DNA of 43,552 nucleotides from Bacteroidota bacterium. GTDB taxonomy: Bacteria; Bacteroidota; Rhodothermia; Rhodothermales; JAHQVL01. The position numbers and the translations under genes were made by a program. The notes below the pieces were generated by a model. That model was not told the origin of the DNA. It made no database searches and saw only the letters and a list, made by a program, of their open reading frames with translations. The stretch is from assembly GCA_039111535.1 (NCBI GenBank), contig JBCCIM010000026.1, forward strand, positions 1 to 43,552, given 5' to 3'. Below are positions 26,943 to 35,896 of this stretch, one piece after another; the stretch's first letter is position 1; each line of letters begins with the position of its first letter.

Positions 26943-27138
26943 ACTTCAGGGAATTTTGCGAAAAAGTTGAAGGGATAACGGGGGTGCTTTACCCGGAGTC
27001 AGACACGTACTGAAGGGAAGTCTGCATCCGGCAATCTATGCGTGTGAAGGTAGTGCGAAGAAAGCGGTTTCTGTAAATAGGTAATCTAGCCCAACATGTC
27101 AAGAGACTGGCATATTTTGCTGGTACGGAAAACCGATC

Positions 27139-27987
27139 TTAGGTATCAGATTTGGCGATTTTGTGGTGCGAATCGGTTATCCATGCACTCCACGATCCGT
27201 GGTAGAGCCGGGGGGAAGGGAGGCCGGCATGTGCAATGGCCAGCAGATTGTGCGCAGCAGTTACACCGGATCCACAGTAGCTGATGCTGTTGCCGGTATC
27301 CACAGCCGCAAAGCGGGTCCGTAGTTCGTCTGCAGATCGGAAGTGCCCATCAGGCCCAAGATTGTCAGCCCAGGGAAAAGAAAGAGCAGACGGTATATGG
27401 CCAGCTACAGGGTCAATGGGCTCGTGCTCGCCGGCATATCGGGCAGCAGCCCGTGCATCTAGCAGGCAGATGTTATCATTTGTAGTGGCCTGCTCAACTG
27501 CTTCCGTATTTGCAAGCATCGCCTTCTGCGTTGTGGGGGTGAAGACAGTTGGAGTAATTGCAGGCGTGTCTGATTCGGAAGGGAGGTCTGCTGCAAGCCA
27601 GGCCGGCCAGCCGCCGTCGAGCACGGCAACGTTGTTGTGTCCGAGCCAGCGTAGCATAATCCACAACCGCGCGGCAATAGCACCGCCCATGTCGTCGTAT
27701 GCAATCACTTGTGTATCTGTGCGAATACCCCAGCTGCCAAGTTTGGCTGCAAATTGCGCCGGCTCAGGGAATGGGTGTCGGCCGGTTTGTCCGGGAATAA
27801 TAGAGCCAGACAAGTCATCGTCCAGATGCGCATACCGTGCACCGGGGATGTGCCCTTCGGAGTAAGCGCGCCGGCCTTGTTCGGTGTCTTTTAGGGAAAA
27901 CCTGCAGTCCACGACAATCCAGTTTGGATTGGTAAGATTTTGTCCAAGGGCTTGCACCGAAACCAGGGTTTGATAAGATGAGGGCAT
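27139..27987 (-). CDS. Sulfurtransferase (thiosulfate / 3-mercaptopyruvate type)
   Basis: This 282-residue protein has two rhodanese domains. The N-terminal one is inactive-looking (AYDDMGG at the loop). The C-terminal one carries the catalytic cysteine at about 238 in CGSGVTA, the loop typical of 3-mercaptopyruvate sulfurtransferases (rhodaneses have CRKGVT). VVDCRFSLKDTEQGRRAYSEGHIPGARYAHLDDDLSG is a standard N-terminal signature. It lies between coxG and coxS in the molybdenum hydroxylase operon, 24 bases after coxG. A role in supplying sulfur to the Mo cofactor is an inference from position. Confidence 0.93.
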   Translation of the reverse strand: MPSSYQTLVSVQALGQNLTNPNWIVVDCRFSLKDTEQGRRAYSEGHIPGARYAHLDDDLSGSIIPGQTGRHPFPEPAQFAAKLGSWGIRTDTQVIAYDDMGGAIAARLWIMLRWLGHNNVAVLDGGWPAWLAADLPSESDTPAITPTVFTPTTQKAMLANTEAVEQATTNDNICLLDARAAARYAGEHEPIDPVAGHIPSALSFPWADNLGPDGHFRSADELRTRFAAVDTGNSISYCGSGVTAAHNLLAIAHAGLPSPRLYHGSWSAWITDSHHKIAKSDT

Positions 27988-28011
27988 GGCTGGGGGGAGT
28001 GAGAATGCCGG

Positions 28012-28455
28012 CTACAGGCTATTTTCAATTTCGGTTTTAAGCGCTTTGAATCCTTGTTTGATGATGATTTTTGCGCCGGATTCTACAAGGCGCTGTCCGA
28101 TACTTGCAATTTTACCGCCGACCGTTGCTTCGCCCGTGTAGGTAAGGCGCGTCCCTTCTGCTTCTTCTGAAAGAGATATTTTAGTGTACCCCTGCACAAA
28201 GCCTCCCGGGCCCTGGCCGTCTATCTTCAATTGGTAGCTGTGGGGTGGATTGCGATCGCTTAGTTTGAATTTGGCTTTGTAAGTACTGGAAATTGGACCC
28301 AGCTTCGCTTTGATGACACCTTCGAACGTGTCGTCGTCTATGCGGTTGAGGGTATCGCAGCCTGGCATTACAGCCGCGAGCACTTCGGGGTCTTGCAGCA
28401 GGTCGTAAACTTGTGTCGGTGTGCCCGACAATAACTGATCACCGTTTAGATCCAC
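28012..28455 (-). CDS. coxG: CoxG family SRPBCC protein
   Basis: CoxG proteins have a START/SRPBCC-type hydrophobic pocket and are linked to membrane attachment of CO-dehydrogenase-like enzymes. The 147 residues begin MDLNGDQLLSGTPTQVYDLLQDPEVLAAVMPGCDTLNRID, the family N-terminus, which supports the GTG start at 28455. The C-terminal part has TRLTYTGEATVGGKIASIGQRLVESGAKIIIKQGF, also typical. It follows coxI after 96 bases and precedes the sulfurtransferase gene. Confidence 0.93.
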   Translation of the reverse strand: MDLNGDQLLSGTPTQVYDLLQDPEVLAAVMPGCDTLNRIDDDTFEGVIKAKLGPISSTYKAKFKLSDRNPPHSYQLKIDGQGPGGFVQGYTKISLSEEAEGTRLTYTGEATVGGKIASIGQRLVESGAKIIIKQGFKALKTEIENSL

Positions 28456-28551
28456 GTCTGTATCAGGTCTGGTTTGAAGGAGCAGTTGCTGAGCTATTGG
28501 CCAAAGGTAAAAAGCGCGCCAAACATATCCTACTCTGTCGAGCGTTCCTAC

Positions 28552-29730
28552 TCATGAAGAGACTTGCAGCGGAGAGCGTGTACTATGAATGGGGCTGTTG
28601 CGCTGGCGCAGCGAAGCGCCGGCCCGTTTGTGTAGTACCGCCTGTATTTCAGAAATAGCTGAGAGCGCAATTTCTTCTGGTGTTTCAGTACCAATATCAA
28701 GGCCAACCGGCCCAAATATCCTGTCCTGATCTTCTTCCGAAGGCGTAAGAAAGGCTTCATCAGCCGTCAACATATCTTGTGTTCTTTCACGGGGCCCCAA
28801 CATGCCTATGTAGGGAATGTTGGTTTGCAGCAAATGGTGCATTATGGCCCGATCGCGGCTGTACGTGTGATTCATCACAAGGGCAGCGCAGCGCAGGTCT
28901 GTTTGAATATTGGCTGCCACATCTTCTGGATGCATGAGAAATTTCCAGTCGGTAGCCAACTGAAACCGGTCTTTTAATACATCTACCGGTTTGCGGCCAA
29001 CAATTACAACTTCCCAGCCCATCAGGGCACCTTGAGCGACAACGGCATGTACGTCGTATCCTTCGCCAAAAATGAAGAGCTTTGCCGGAGGACGCACAAA
29101 TTCAAACAACACTTGGTAAGTACAATCTGGTGTGATAAACTTCCGCGTATGCCACAAATACATTTGTGGATTGGACAGTTCCGCTTCGAGAAAACCGTTG
29201 CTCTCCAATGCCACTGCGTGTTTAATGGATACCCCCAGGTTTGAAGGGCCCACGTGGTTACTTTCATCTATCAGCAGGTGATCGCCGAGCCCGGGATCAT
29301 TTGCCGCAGTTGTTGAGGACGCTGCTTCAATGATGGTTGCCATCACGCTCGTGCGTCTGTGATAAACTGCGTGTTGCAGGGCATCAATCACCGTGTTGGT
29401 GGCTGCCGGTTCCAGGGGTTGGATGAGGACATGCACAACCCCGTTGCAGCCTGTTCCAAATCCAAGCACTATATCATCCTCTGCAAGGTTGAAAGGGATA
29501 AGGCGCGGATGCCCGGAGGCCATAACTTCAAGGGCCTGTTGTGCTACTTCGCCTTCCAGGCAACCCCCGCTTAAAGCGCCCCAACGTTCGCCAGACGCAG
29601 AGATGAGCATACGGGCGCCCGGACGTCGGTAGGTTGAGCCGCCAATTTTTACGACGGTAGCAAGGGCAAATTTCTGACCCGCATCAGCCAATTGGCCGGC
29701 TTTATGCAGGATTTGTAGTAATTCTCTCAT
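28552..29730 (-). CDS. XdhC/CoxI family molybdenum cofactor maturation protein
   Basis: XdhC-like proteins bind the Moco, help its sulfuration, and deliver it to the apo-hydroxylase. This one has 392 residues. The N-terminal XdhC_CoxI domain has FALATVVKIGGSTYRRPGARMLIS and WGALSGGCLEGEVAQQAL. A middle linker follows, then a Rossmann-type XdhC_C domain from about 215 with KLFIFGEGYDVHAVVAQGALMGWEV and NIPYIGMLGPRERT. It is the first gene of the minus-strand operon and is divergent from the mocA-like gene. Confidence 0.93.
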   Translation of the reverse strand: MRELLQILHKAGQLADAGQKFALATVVKIGGSTYRRPGARMLISASGERWGALSGGCLEGEVAQQALEVMASGHPRLIPFNLAEDDIVLGFGTGCNGVVHVLIQPLEPAATNTVIDALQHAVYHRRTSVMATIIEAASSTTAANDPGLGDHLLIDESNHVGPSNLGVSIKHAVALESNGFLEAELSNPQMYLWHTRKFITPDCTYQVLFEFVRPPAKLFIFGEGYDVHAVVAQGALMGWEVVIVGRKPVDVLKDRFQLATDWKFLMHPEDVAANIQTDLRCAALVMNHTYSRDRAIMHHLLQTNIPYIGMLGPRERTQDMLTADEAFLTPSEEDQDRIFGPVGLDIGTETPEEIALSAISEIQAVLHKRAGASLRQRNSPIHSTRSPLQVSS

Positions 29731-29830
29731 GTGATGCCGGCACCTGTTTCAGCCTGAAAACTCAGCGGAGTCACTGTTTTTTGTGTATCCTGTTTAATAA
29801 CAAATTAATCTGAATGATTCAGGATAAATT
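29731..29830. promoter_or_regulatory. Divergent promoter region of the cox-like locus
   Basis: This 100-base gap separates the heads of the coxI operon and the mocA-like gene. It is AT-rich with TTAAT/ATTAA arms (29794-29798 and 29804-29808). A dyad CTGAATGATTCAG is at 29810-29822. It is the natural place for shared control of the Mo enzyme and its cofactor maturation. Exact promoter boxes are not clear. Confidence 0.45.
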
Positions 29831-30472
29831 TTGAGCAGGCAGGGAGATAAATCGGAGCAGGGGGTAACGGCCATTGTACTTGCAGCCGGCATATCACGCC
29901 GGATGGGTGCTGACAACAAGCTCCTGTTACCGTTTAAAGGCCAGCCGCTTGTATTCCGTGTGGTTTCAGCCGTGTGTAAAGCTGATATCGCGCGTTGCAT
30001 TGTTGTGCTCGGCCACGAAGCGGCGCGCGTCAAAGCTGCCTTGCAGGGCCTGCCCGTAGAGTTTGTGGTCAATGAAGCGTTTGCCGAAGGTATGGGGACG
30101 TCAATCAGCGTCGGTGTTAAAAAAGCGGGTGTGGCAACTGCAGGATTTCTCGTGTGTCTGTCTGATATGCCGTTGATTACAACCGAAGAATACAACGCCA
30201 TTATCCACCAGTTTGAAACAAGTGTTGCCAGAAATCCAGCGGTAATAGTGCGGCCAAACCATGCTGGTCAACCCGGGAATCCGGTATTGCTGGCTTCTGA
30301 ACACCGGGTTGCAATGGAAGAGCAACGGGGTGCAGCCGGCTGCAAACCTATCGTGCAGCAGCACATCGATCAGGTCGTTTACGTCGAAACATCAACTGAC
30401 CATGTTTTACAAGATGCAGATACTCCGGAAGCTTATGCTGCGATGCGGATCAATAGTAAAAAAGCGGGTTGA
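29831..30472 (+). CDS. MocA-like molybdenum cofactor cytidylyltransferase (NTP_transf_3)
   Basis: This 213-residue protein shows the nucleotidyltransferase P-loop LAAGISRRMGADNK (about 17-30) and the later CLSDMPLITTEEY and NHAGQPGNPVLL segments. These are typical of MocA/MobA-like enzymes found with CO-dehydrogenase and xanthine dehydrogenase genes. It likely adds CMP to molybdopterin to make the dinucleotide form used by this enzyme class. The start is TTG: no ATG or GTG lies before the conserved P-loop in frame, and an AGGA sequence sits about nine bases upstream. MobA (GTP-specific) remains possible. Confidence 0.88.
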   Translation: MSRQGDKSEQGVTAIVLAAGISRRMGADNKLLLPFKGQPLVFRVVSAVCKADIARCIVVLGHEAARVKAALQGLPVEFVVNEAFAEGMGTSISVGVKKAGVATAGFLVCLSDMPLITTEEYNAIIHQFETSVARNPAVIVRPNHAGQPGNPVLLASEHRVAMEEQRGAAGCKPIVQQHIDQVVYVETSTDHVLQDADTPEAYAAMRINSKKAG

Positions 30473-30631
30473 CCCCATGACCAATTAATGCTATCATTCT
30501 GCCTGGAAAAGCGGTTTTTTCAATCTGAAAATAAAAGAGATCAAATTGAAGGCTTGGCCGTATTGCTAAAGTCTGGGAGCCCTTCTAACTTCCAGCAAAT
30601 TTACAGATCAAACACTCCCATCTACTGAATA

Positions 30632-32047
30632 ATGGCAAATAAAATTTCTTTCTTTGATCAGGTTAGTCAGTATCTGTACAAAGCAGCTGCATACACGGAT
30701 TACCCTGAAGGGTTGATCGAGCAAATACGCATTTGTAACAGTGTCTACCTTATCCAATTTCCGCTTAAACGAGATGATGGGAGTATTGAAGTCATCGAAG
30801 CCTGGCGGGCAGAGCATAGCCATCACCGTCAACCTGTAAAAGGTGGCATTCGGTATAGTCCACATGCAGATATGGATGAAGTGAAAGCGCTGGCGGCCTT
30901 GATGACGTATAAATGTGCCATGGTTGACGTGCCATTTGGTGGTGGGAAAGGGGCGGTGAAAGTCGATCCGAAGAACTACTCCGATGCAGAAATTGAACGC
31001 ATTACGCGCCGTTATGCATTTGAACTGGTACAAAAGAAATTTATTGGACCCGGGATTGATGTGCCGGCGCCGGATTATGGCACTGGCGCACGAGAGATGG
31101 CGTGGATTGTAGATACCTACTCCTCGATGGCCAATTCTGAGCTTGATTCACTAGGTTGTGTTACGGGCAAGCCGGTAGAGCAGGGGGGGATTCGAGGCAG
31201 GGTGGAAGCAACGGGCCGCGGTGTTGCGTATGGCATTCGCGAAGCCTGCAAAGTCTCATCTGATATGAAAAGGCTGGGGTTAAGCACCGGCCTGGGTGAC
31301 AAAACAGTTGTTATACAGGGCCTTGGAAATGTTGGCTATCACTCAGCCAAATTCCTGATCGAAGAGGGCGCTACCATTATTGCAATTGCAGAATACGACG
31401 GCGCCATTTTTAATCCGGACGGGATTGATGTTGATGATGTGCTTGCACATCGTAAAGCGCACGGCTCCTTCGAGGGATATGCAAAAGCGAAACATCTGGA
31501 TACACGAGAGGAAGCGCTGGAGCTGGCTTGCGATATCCTGGTGCCGGCGGCGCTCGAGAATCAAATAACGATGGATAATGTTGACCGGATCAAGGCCAAA
31601 ATCATTGGTGAAGCGGCCAATGGACCTGTGACTGCTGATGCTGCTGAGAAGCTGTTAGAGCGAGGCACCCTGATCCTCCCCGACATTTACCTGAATTCAG
31701 GGGGTGTAACCGTGTCGTATTTCGAATGGCTGAAAAATCTTTCGCATGTCAGGTTTGGACGTCTACAGAAACGGTTTGTTGAGCGCAGCAACACCAAGAT
31801 GTTGAAGAAGCTCGAAGAGTTCACGGGCCGAAAAGTGACAGAAGAGGAAGCGCATTATATCGCTGATGGCCCCAGTGAAGCCGACCTTGTTTATTCCGGG
31901 CTTGAAGACACGATGGTCAATGCATACCAGCAAATGCTTACAGTTCGCACCAAGCACGACGAGAAAATTGACTTGCGTACAGCCGCCTTTATATCTGCGC
32001 TACACAAAGTGGCGACTTCGTACGAATTACGGGGTATTTTCCCTTGA
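30632..32047 (+). CDS. gdhA: Glu/Leu/Phe/Val family dehydrogenase (glutamate dehydrogenase)
   Basis: This enzyme oxidatively deaminates glutamate or runs in reverse, using NAD(P). The 471 residues include VEAWRAEHSHHRQPVKGGIRYSPHAD, the catalytic lysine region CAMVDVPFGGGKGAVKVDP, VPAPDYGTGAREMAWIVDTYS, TGKPVEQGGIRGRVEATGRGVAYGI and the Rossmann motif IQGLGNVGYHSA. The C-terminal third has AANGPVTADAAEKLLERGTLILPDIYLNSGGVTVSYFEWLKNL. The extra length over the usual 420-450 is mainly at the C-terminus. It is a single gene after a 159-base gap in which I see nothing else. Confidence 0.96.
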   Translation: MANKISFFDQVSQYLYKAAAYTDYPEGLIEQIRICNSVYLIQFPLKRDDGSIEVIEAWRAEHSHHRQPVKGGIRYSPHADMDEVKALAALMTYKCAMVDVPFGGGKGAVKVDPKNYSDAEIERITRRYAFELVQKKFIGPGIDVPAPDYGTGAREMAWIVDTYSSMANSELDSLGCVTGKPVEQGGIRGRVEATGRGVAYGIREACKVSSDMKRLGLSTGLGDKTVVIQGLGNVGYHSAKFLIEEGATIIAIAEYDGAIFNPDGIDVDDVLAHRKAHGSFEGYAKAKHLDTREEALELACDILVPAALENQITMDNVDRIKAKIIGEAANGPVTADAAEKLLERGTLILPDIYLNSGGVTVSYFEWLKNLSHVRFGRLQKRFVERSNTKMLKKLEEFTGRKVTEEEAHYIADGPSEADLVYSGLEDTMVNAYQQMLTVRTKHDEKIDLRTAAFISALHKVATSYELRGIFP

Positions 32048-32210
32048 TTCTTAGCAAGGCCGGCGCTCGCTGATGCGCGGTTAGGAGCACCTTGCCTGGC
32101 ATTTGATGCGTAAATTATTTTACCTGCTTTTTACGAATCAGCTGCATCCGAAGCGGGGTAGTGTAACGAATACAATACGAATTGGGGATTCATGCCGCTT
32201 TTGCGTCTTA

Positions 32211-32251
32211 GTCAGTAACCCATAACAGGTTACTTTAGCCTACTGACTTTT
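32211..32251 (+). repeat. Hairpin between gdhA and the EamA transporter gene
   Basis: GTAACC (32215-32220) and GGTTAC (32228-32233) form an inner stem. GTCA (32211-32214) and TGAC (32244-32247) extend it across a 10-base bulge, with TTTT after it. It ends nine bases before the next ATG, so it could end gdhA transcription or control the start of the transporter. Confidence 0.4.
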
Positions 32252-32260
32252 ACGCAGAAC

Positions 32261-33316
32261 ATGACAGGTACTCCTTTATCTATAGAAAACCCAACGGCTG
32301 CTCAATTAGAGTTTCGGACCGCAGAAGTTGTGATCAACAAGGTTCAGGAATTTAATACCACGCTATCAGCTGGTGCCGCATCGGTGCCTGCTGTATTGCC
32401 ACGCACCCACCACAGTTTGTTGGTACTGTTCACGATTATGTGGGCCGGCAACTTTGTATTGGCCGAAGTAGCACTTCACGAACTATCTCCCATTTCTTTC
32501 AGTGTATCCCGGTTTTTGATGGCCGGGATTGTGCTGCTGCTAATTCTTTTTGTACAAAGCCGGCGCACCGGCCATAGGAGCCCAATGTTCCCCCGCGTTT
32601 CTCGGACAGATTGGCCACGACTTGTTGTTGTATCGCTGATTGGTGCCGCGTTTGCCCCGTGGCTTGGCATCGAAGGGTTAAACCTGACTTCAGGTGGACG
32701 TGCGTCGCTGTGGCTTGCGCTGTGTCCTGTCCTGAGCGCCAGCCTCGGGTACTTTATGAAAACGGAGTCGCTCGGTCGATACGGTGTGGTCGGATTGGTG
32801 ATTGCCGGCGTCGGCACTTTTGGCCTGGCTGCAGACGGTCTCGGGACAAGCAACCAGTACTGGCTCGGTGACTTGCTGCTCATTACCGCAATGGCCTGCA
32901 CCATCCTCGAATTACACCTGATTAAGCCGCTTGTTAACACCTATGGCCCAACGGGCATGGTAACAGCACGTACACTGATTGGTGGTTGCTGCTATCTGTT
33001 GCTGGCATCCTCTTCGCTGGTACAGCAAAACTGGCTCGACCTGAGTGGCTGGACCTGGATTGCCATCATCATCGGGGGTGGCATTGGGGTTGGCATCGGT
33101 CAGTGGGTAAAAGTACGGGCTTTGCGTACGCTGGGGCCGACGCGCGTTGTGCTGTATGGCAACCTCGTCCCACCTGTAACACTATTGCTTGCCTGGATCA
33201 CACTGGGGAATGAACCCAGTATGCTGGAGATCCTGGCCGGCACCCTCATCATTCTAGGTGCGCTGTGTATTCAGGTAGTTGATCAACGCCGGATCGACGC
33301 ACAAACTGTAAACTAA
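32261..33316 (+). CDS. EamA/DMT family transporter
   Basis: This 351-residue integral membrane protein of the drug/metabolite transporter superfamily has ten hydrophobic segments in two halves. The segments start with HSLLVLFTIMWAGNFVLAEVAL (about residue 50) and end with EILAGTLIILGALCIQVVD. The DMT hallmark ELSPISFSVSRFLMAGIVLL follows helix 1. The first 45 residues are a soluble N-terminal extension that is unusual; an internal start is possible but no better ribosome site is visible. The substrate cannot be read. Confidence 0.9.
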   Translation: MTGTPLSIENPTAAQLEFRTAEVVINKVQEFNTTLSAGAASVPAVLPRTHHSLLVLFTIMWAGNFVLAEVALHELSPISFSVSRFLMAGIVLLLILFVQSRRTGHRSPMFPRVSRTDWPRLVVVSLIGAAFAPWLGIEGLNLTSGGRASLWLALCPVLSASLGYFMKTESLGRYGVVGLVIAGVGTFGLAADGLGTSNQYWLGDLLLITAMACTILELHLIKPLVNTYGPTGMVTARTLIGGCCYLLLASSSLVQQNWLDLSGWTWIAIIIGGGIGVGIGQWVKVRALRTLGPTRVVLYGNLVPPVTLLLAWITLGNEPSMLEILAGTLIILGALCIQVVDQRRIDAQTVN

Positions 33317-33490
33317 TGCGAATTAAGGGTTGAAAGCGTGATCTAGTTTTTTTCGTGTTTTCGTCTTTCTGTTTTGCACGATTGCGGCAGAGGCAGCGAT
33401 GCTATTGCGGGCGGCTTTTACAAAAAAACAGCATCCGGCACTCGAAAATCGGCATTAATCGCAACCCCTGAATTCGCATCACGGTCCCTA

Positions 33491-35056
33491 TTACTTCGCC
33501 AACACCACCGCACGGGTTTGGGCAGTTGTGGGCGTAACAATTCGATAGTAGTACAGCCCATTGGGTAACTGGTTACCGTCAAAAGACACGGCATGGGTAC
33601 CGGCCGGCTGTTCCGCGTCCACCAGCGTTGTGATGTGCTGTCCGATGCTATTAAAGATTTCAACCCGTACAACCTCGGGTCGGGATAACGCATAGGTGAT
33701 TTCTGTACGGTTGCTGAATGGATTGGGATAGCTCGAGATGGGCATCTCATCTGCATTCGGCATGCCTTTGTCGTCATTTGCGGTTGCAGAAGCACCGTCG
33801 CGCTCAAAGGCGCCAATGTCTACTTTGCCTGATTCACGGGCCACGTAGTTGATATCGCAGAACGACACGATGAGGTCGCTGCCGGCGTCGATGGCAGGGC
33901 TGTTCTGACGCAAAGTGAAATCAGCATCGCCGGGATTGCGGAATAAGGGATCAACCCCGAGCAGGTTATTGGCGAGGTCGGCTTCTGTAACGGAAGTCCC
34001 GCTGAAGTTAACCGAGATGTCGCCAGCTGAACCGCTGTATGAAATGTTGTTTTCCCAAATCATGTCTTCGGAGCGCGCAATCAGAATTCCCCGATTCCAT
34101 GCCAGGATGCCTTGCCCGGGGTTTGCATAACCAATATTGTTGCGCCAGACGGTATTCTTGGAATACACAAGGCTCAACTCAGCGCGCCATGTGCCGGTGT
34201 TCTGCGTGTCGGTGTTATTGTGGTACACGGTGTTGTTGAAAACATCGACGTTATCACTTTTGAAGAGATGGAGTCCTTTGCCGCCGTTGTTGTAACTGAG
34301 GTTGTTCTCAATCAGCGTGCGATGGGGATAATTTACATTTGTTGACCCTTCATTCTGGAAATTGTCGACAATAATGCCGTTGCCATCGCTGGTGCCAATC
34401 GGCCGGCCCGACAATACGAGGTTGATGTTGTTGTAGCTGCGGTTATTTCTAATAACAATGTGGTATCCTGGCGCGTCATCCACGGCGCGGGCCTGAAACA
34501 TGCCAATGCCACTGGATTGTACCGGATTGTATTTTGCGTTGTTGTAGACCACGTTATTCTCTACAAGCACGTGGTCAAATCGACCTAACTGGATGCCGGC
34601 GCCCCCACAGTCGTGTAACCTGTTATTCAGAATGTTGACGTGATGATTCTCCCAAACCGTTATGCAATTCCCATGGCTGGCTGTATTGAGGTTGGGGTCA
34701 TAGATTTCGAATCCATCTACCGTGATGTAGTTGGCTGCAATTTTAATCCCGTCCGTTTGGCCAGACTCAGCAACTTCGACCTTCGCGCCCCACTTGTTGA
34801 TGGACTTGAGGACGACATAGTTATCGGGTGTGCCAGAGCGCGTGATAATCACTTTCTCGCGGTATATGCCGTCTCCTACAAACACGGTATCGCCAGGGGA
34901 TACCTTGGTTACGGCAAAAGATATATTTCGCCAGGGTTGCGCAGCAGTGCCGGGGTTGCTGTTGTTGCCGGAGGTGGCTACGTAAAATGTATCGGCGATT
35001 GACACGGCTGGAAAGCACAGCCACGCCATGATCAGAAAGAGCTTGAGCGTTGACAT
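33491..35056 (-). CDS. Secreted right-handed parallel beta-helix protein with T9SS sorting domain
   Basis: This 521-residue protein has a signal peptide (LFLIMAWLCFPAVSIA) and a pectate-lyase-like parallel beta-helix from about 24 to 410. The helix opens with TFYVATSGNNSNPGTAAQPWRNI (a DUF1565/Beta_helix start). It contains repeated coil units rich in NN and HN steps (ILNNRLHD, VENNVVYNN, IENNLSYNNGG, VFNNTVYHNN, WRNNIGY). The last 90 residues are a T9SS sorting domain (SSYPNPFSNRTEIT, LPNGLYYYRI, ending VVLAK). It is likely secreted and surface-attached. A carbohydrate-related role is usual for this fold but no catalytic residues are certain. Confidence 0.87.
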   Translation of the reverse strand: MSTLKLFLIMAWLCFPAVSIADTFYVATSGNNSNPGTAAQPWRNISFAVTKVSPGDTVFVGDGIYREKVIITRSGTPDNYVVLKSINKWGAKVEVAESGQTDGIKIAANYITVDGFEIYDPNLNTASHGNCITVWENHHVNILNNRLHDCGGAGIQLGRFDHVLVENNVVYNNAKYNPVQSSGIGMFQARAVDDAPGYHIVIRNNRSYNNINLVLSGRPIGTSDGNGIIVDNFQNEGSTNVNYPHRTLIENNLSYNNGGKGLHLFKSDNVDVFNNTVYHNNTDTQNTGTWRAELSLVYSKNTVWRNNIGYANPGQGILAWNRGILIARSEDMIWENNISYSGSAGDISVNFSGTSVTEADLANNLLGVDPLFRNPGDADFTLRQNSPAIDAGSDLIVSFCDINYVARESGKVDIGAFERDGASATANDDKGMPNADEMPISSYPNPFSNRTEITYALSRPEVVRVEIFNSIGQHITTLVDAEQPAGTHAVSFDGNQLPNGLYYYRIVTPTTAQTRAVVLAK

Positions 35057-35278
35057 CGTATATGGTAAAGGACAGAAATTGCATGCAAACCTGCATGTAA
35101 ATTGCTGGTTTGCGTCAATCCACTTCGTCCGAATGGTCGCAGGTAGGTGAGATCAGCTAGTTAATATATAAAGTAATGGGGAGCTGTATCGGCAATGAAC
35201 GGCATAGCCGCCCGTCTTGTTCTTCTAACAACGTGGCCAGGCCTTGTCTCTGTTTGATTTCGATTCTTCAGACAACCC
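35057..35278. other. 222-base gap upstream of the beta-helix gene
   Basis: No gene or strong hairpin is visible. The part near 35057-35160 is AT-rich and should hold the promoter of the minus-strand beta-helix gene. Confidence 0.4.
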
Positions 35279-35806
35279 CTAGTTGAAGCTTCTGAGTTCT
35301 TTGTTGAGCAGCATACCCCATACCCGGTTGTATGGGTGCACCGCTTTCACTTCCTCTTCGCCGCGCATCACGGTGTGTCCTTCATTGGCCCAGGTAAATA
35401 TAGATCCTTCCAGATTGGACACGTTGGTAAAGCCGGCTTTTTCAAGTTTCTCGGCCATTTTGGATGAGCGGTAGCCCACCGAGCAGTAGACAACAATGGG
35501 TGCATCTTTATCAACACCTTTTAGGGCTTTGAACCGCCGGGTGTCCGGATCCATGTGGATGGCGCCGGCGAGGTGACTCACCTCGTACTCTTTTTTCTCC
35601 CGGATATCTATCAGCAGCGGCTGGGGGGCATCCGATGTTGTTAACCATTGTGCGAGCGAATCTGTTGAAAGTTGTACTACGTTCGGATGCTGCTTCCGGA
35701 CGTCCTGCAATATTTCTGACCAGGCCAGTTCCTGGCTACAACCGATCTGTATAAAAGAAAAAGACATCAGTAAAGTGGCTAATGATGTGTAGAATATCTT
35801 GGCCAT
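35279..35806 (-). CDS. Rhodanese-domain lipoprotein
   Basis: From the ATG at 35806 it encodes 175 residues: MAKIFYTSLATLLMSFSFIQIGC gives a lipobox with Cys23. A single rhodanese domain follows with LLIDIREKKEYEVSHLAGAIHM and the active-site loop VVYCSVGYRS (Cys108). It would transfer sulfur or sense redox state in the periplasm. An ATG 22 codons upstream would displace the lipobox, so 35806 is better. It is divergent from mnmA; the 5' ends are about 90 bases apart. Confidence 0.9.
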   Translation of the reverse strand: MAKIFYTSLATLLMSFSFIQIGCSQELAWSEILQDVRKQHPNVVQLSTDSLAQWLTTSDAPQPLLIDIREKKEYEVSHLAGAIHMDPDTRRFKALKGVDKDAPIVVYCSVGYRSSKMAEKLEKAGFTNVSNLEGSIFTWANEGHTVMRGEEEVKAVHPYNRVWGMLLNKELRSFN

Positions 35807-35896
35807 GGGTATAATTTGTTTGCGGATGGATACCTTCGGAACGCTCAAATCGTGATTCCGTTCAAGATGCAATCATTCAATCAATTTATCAAACCT

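Noticed and set aside
29764-29830. Exact -35/-10 promoter for the mocA-like gene
   Set aside because: TTGTGT and TAATAA are present but with too short a spacing, and the sigma consensus of this clade is uncertain.
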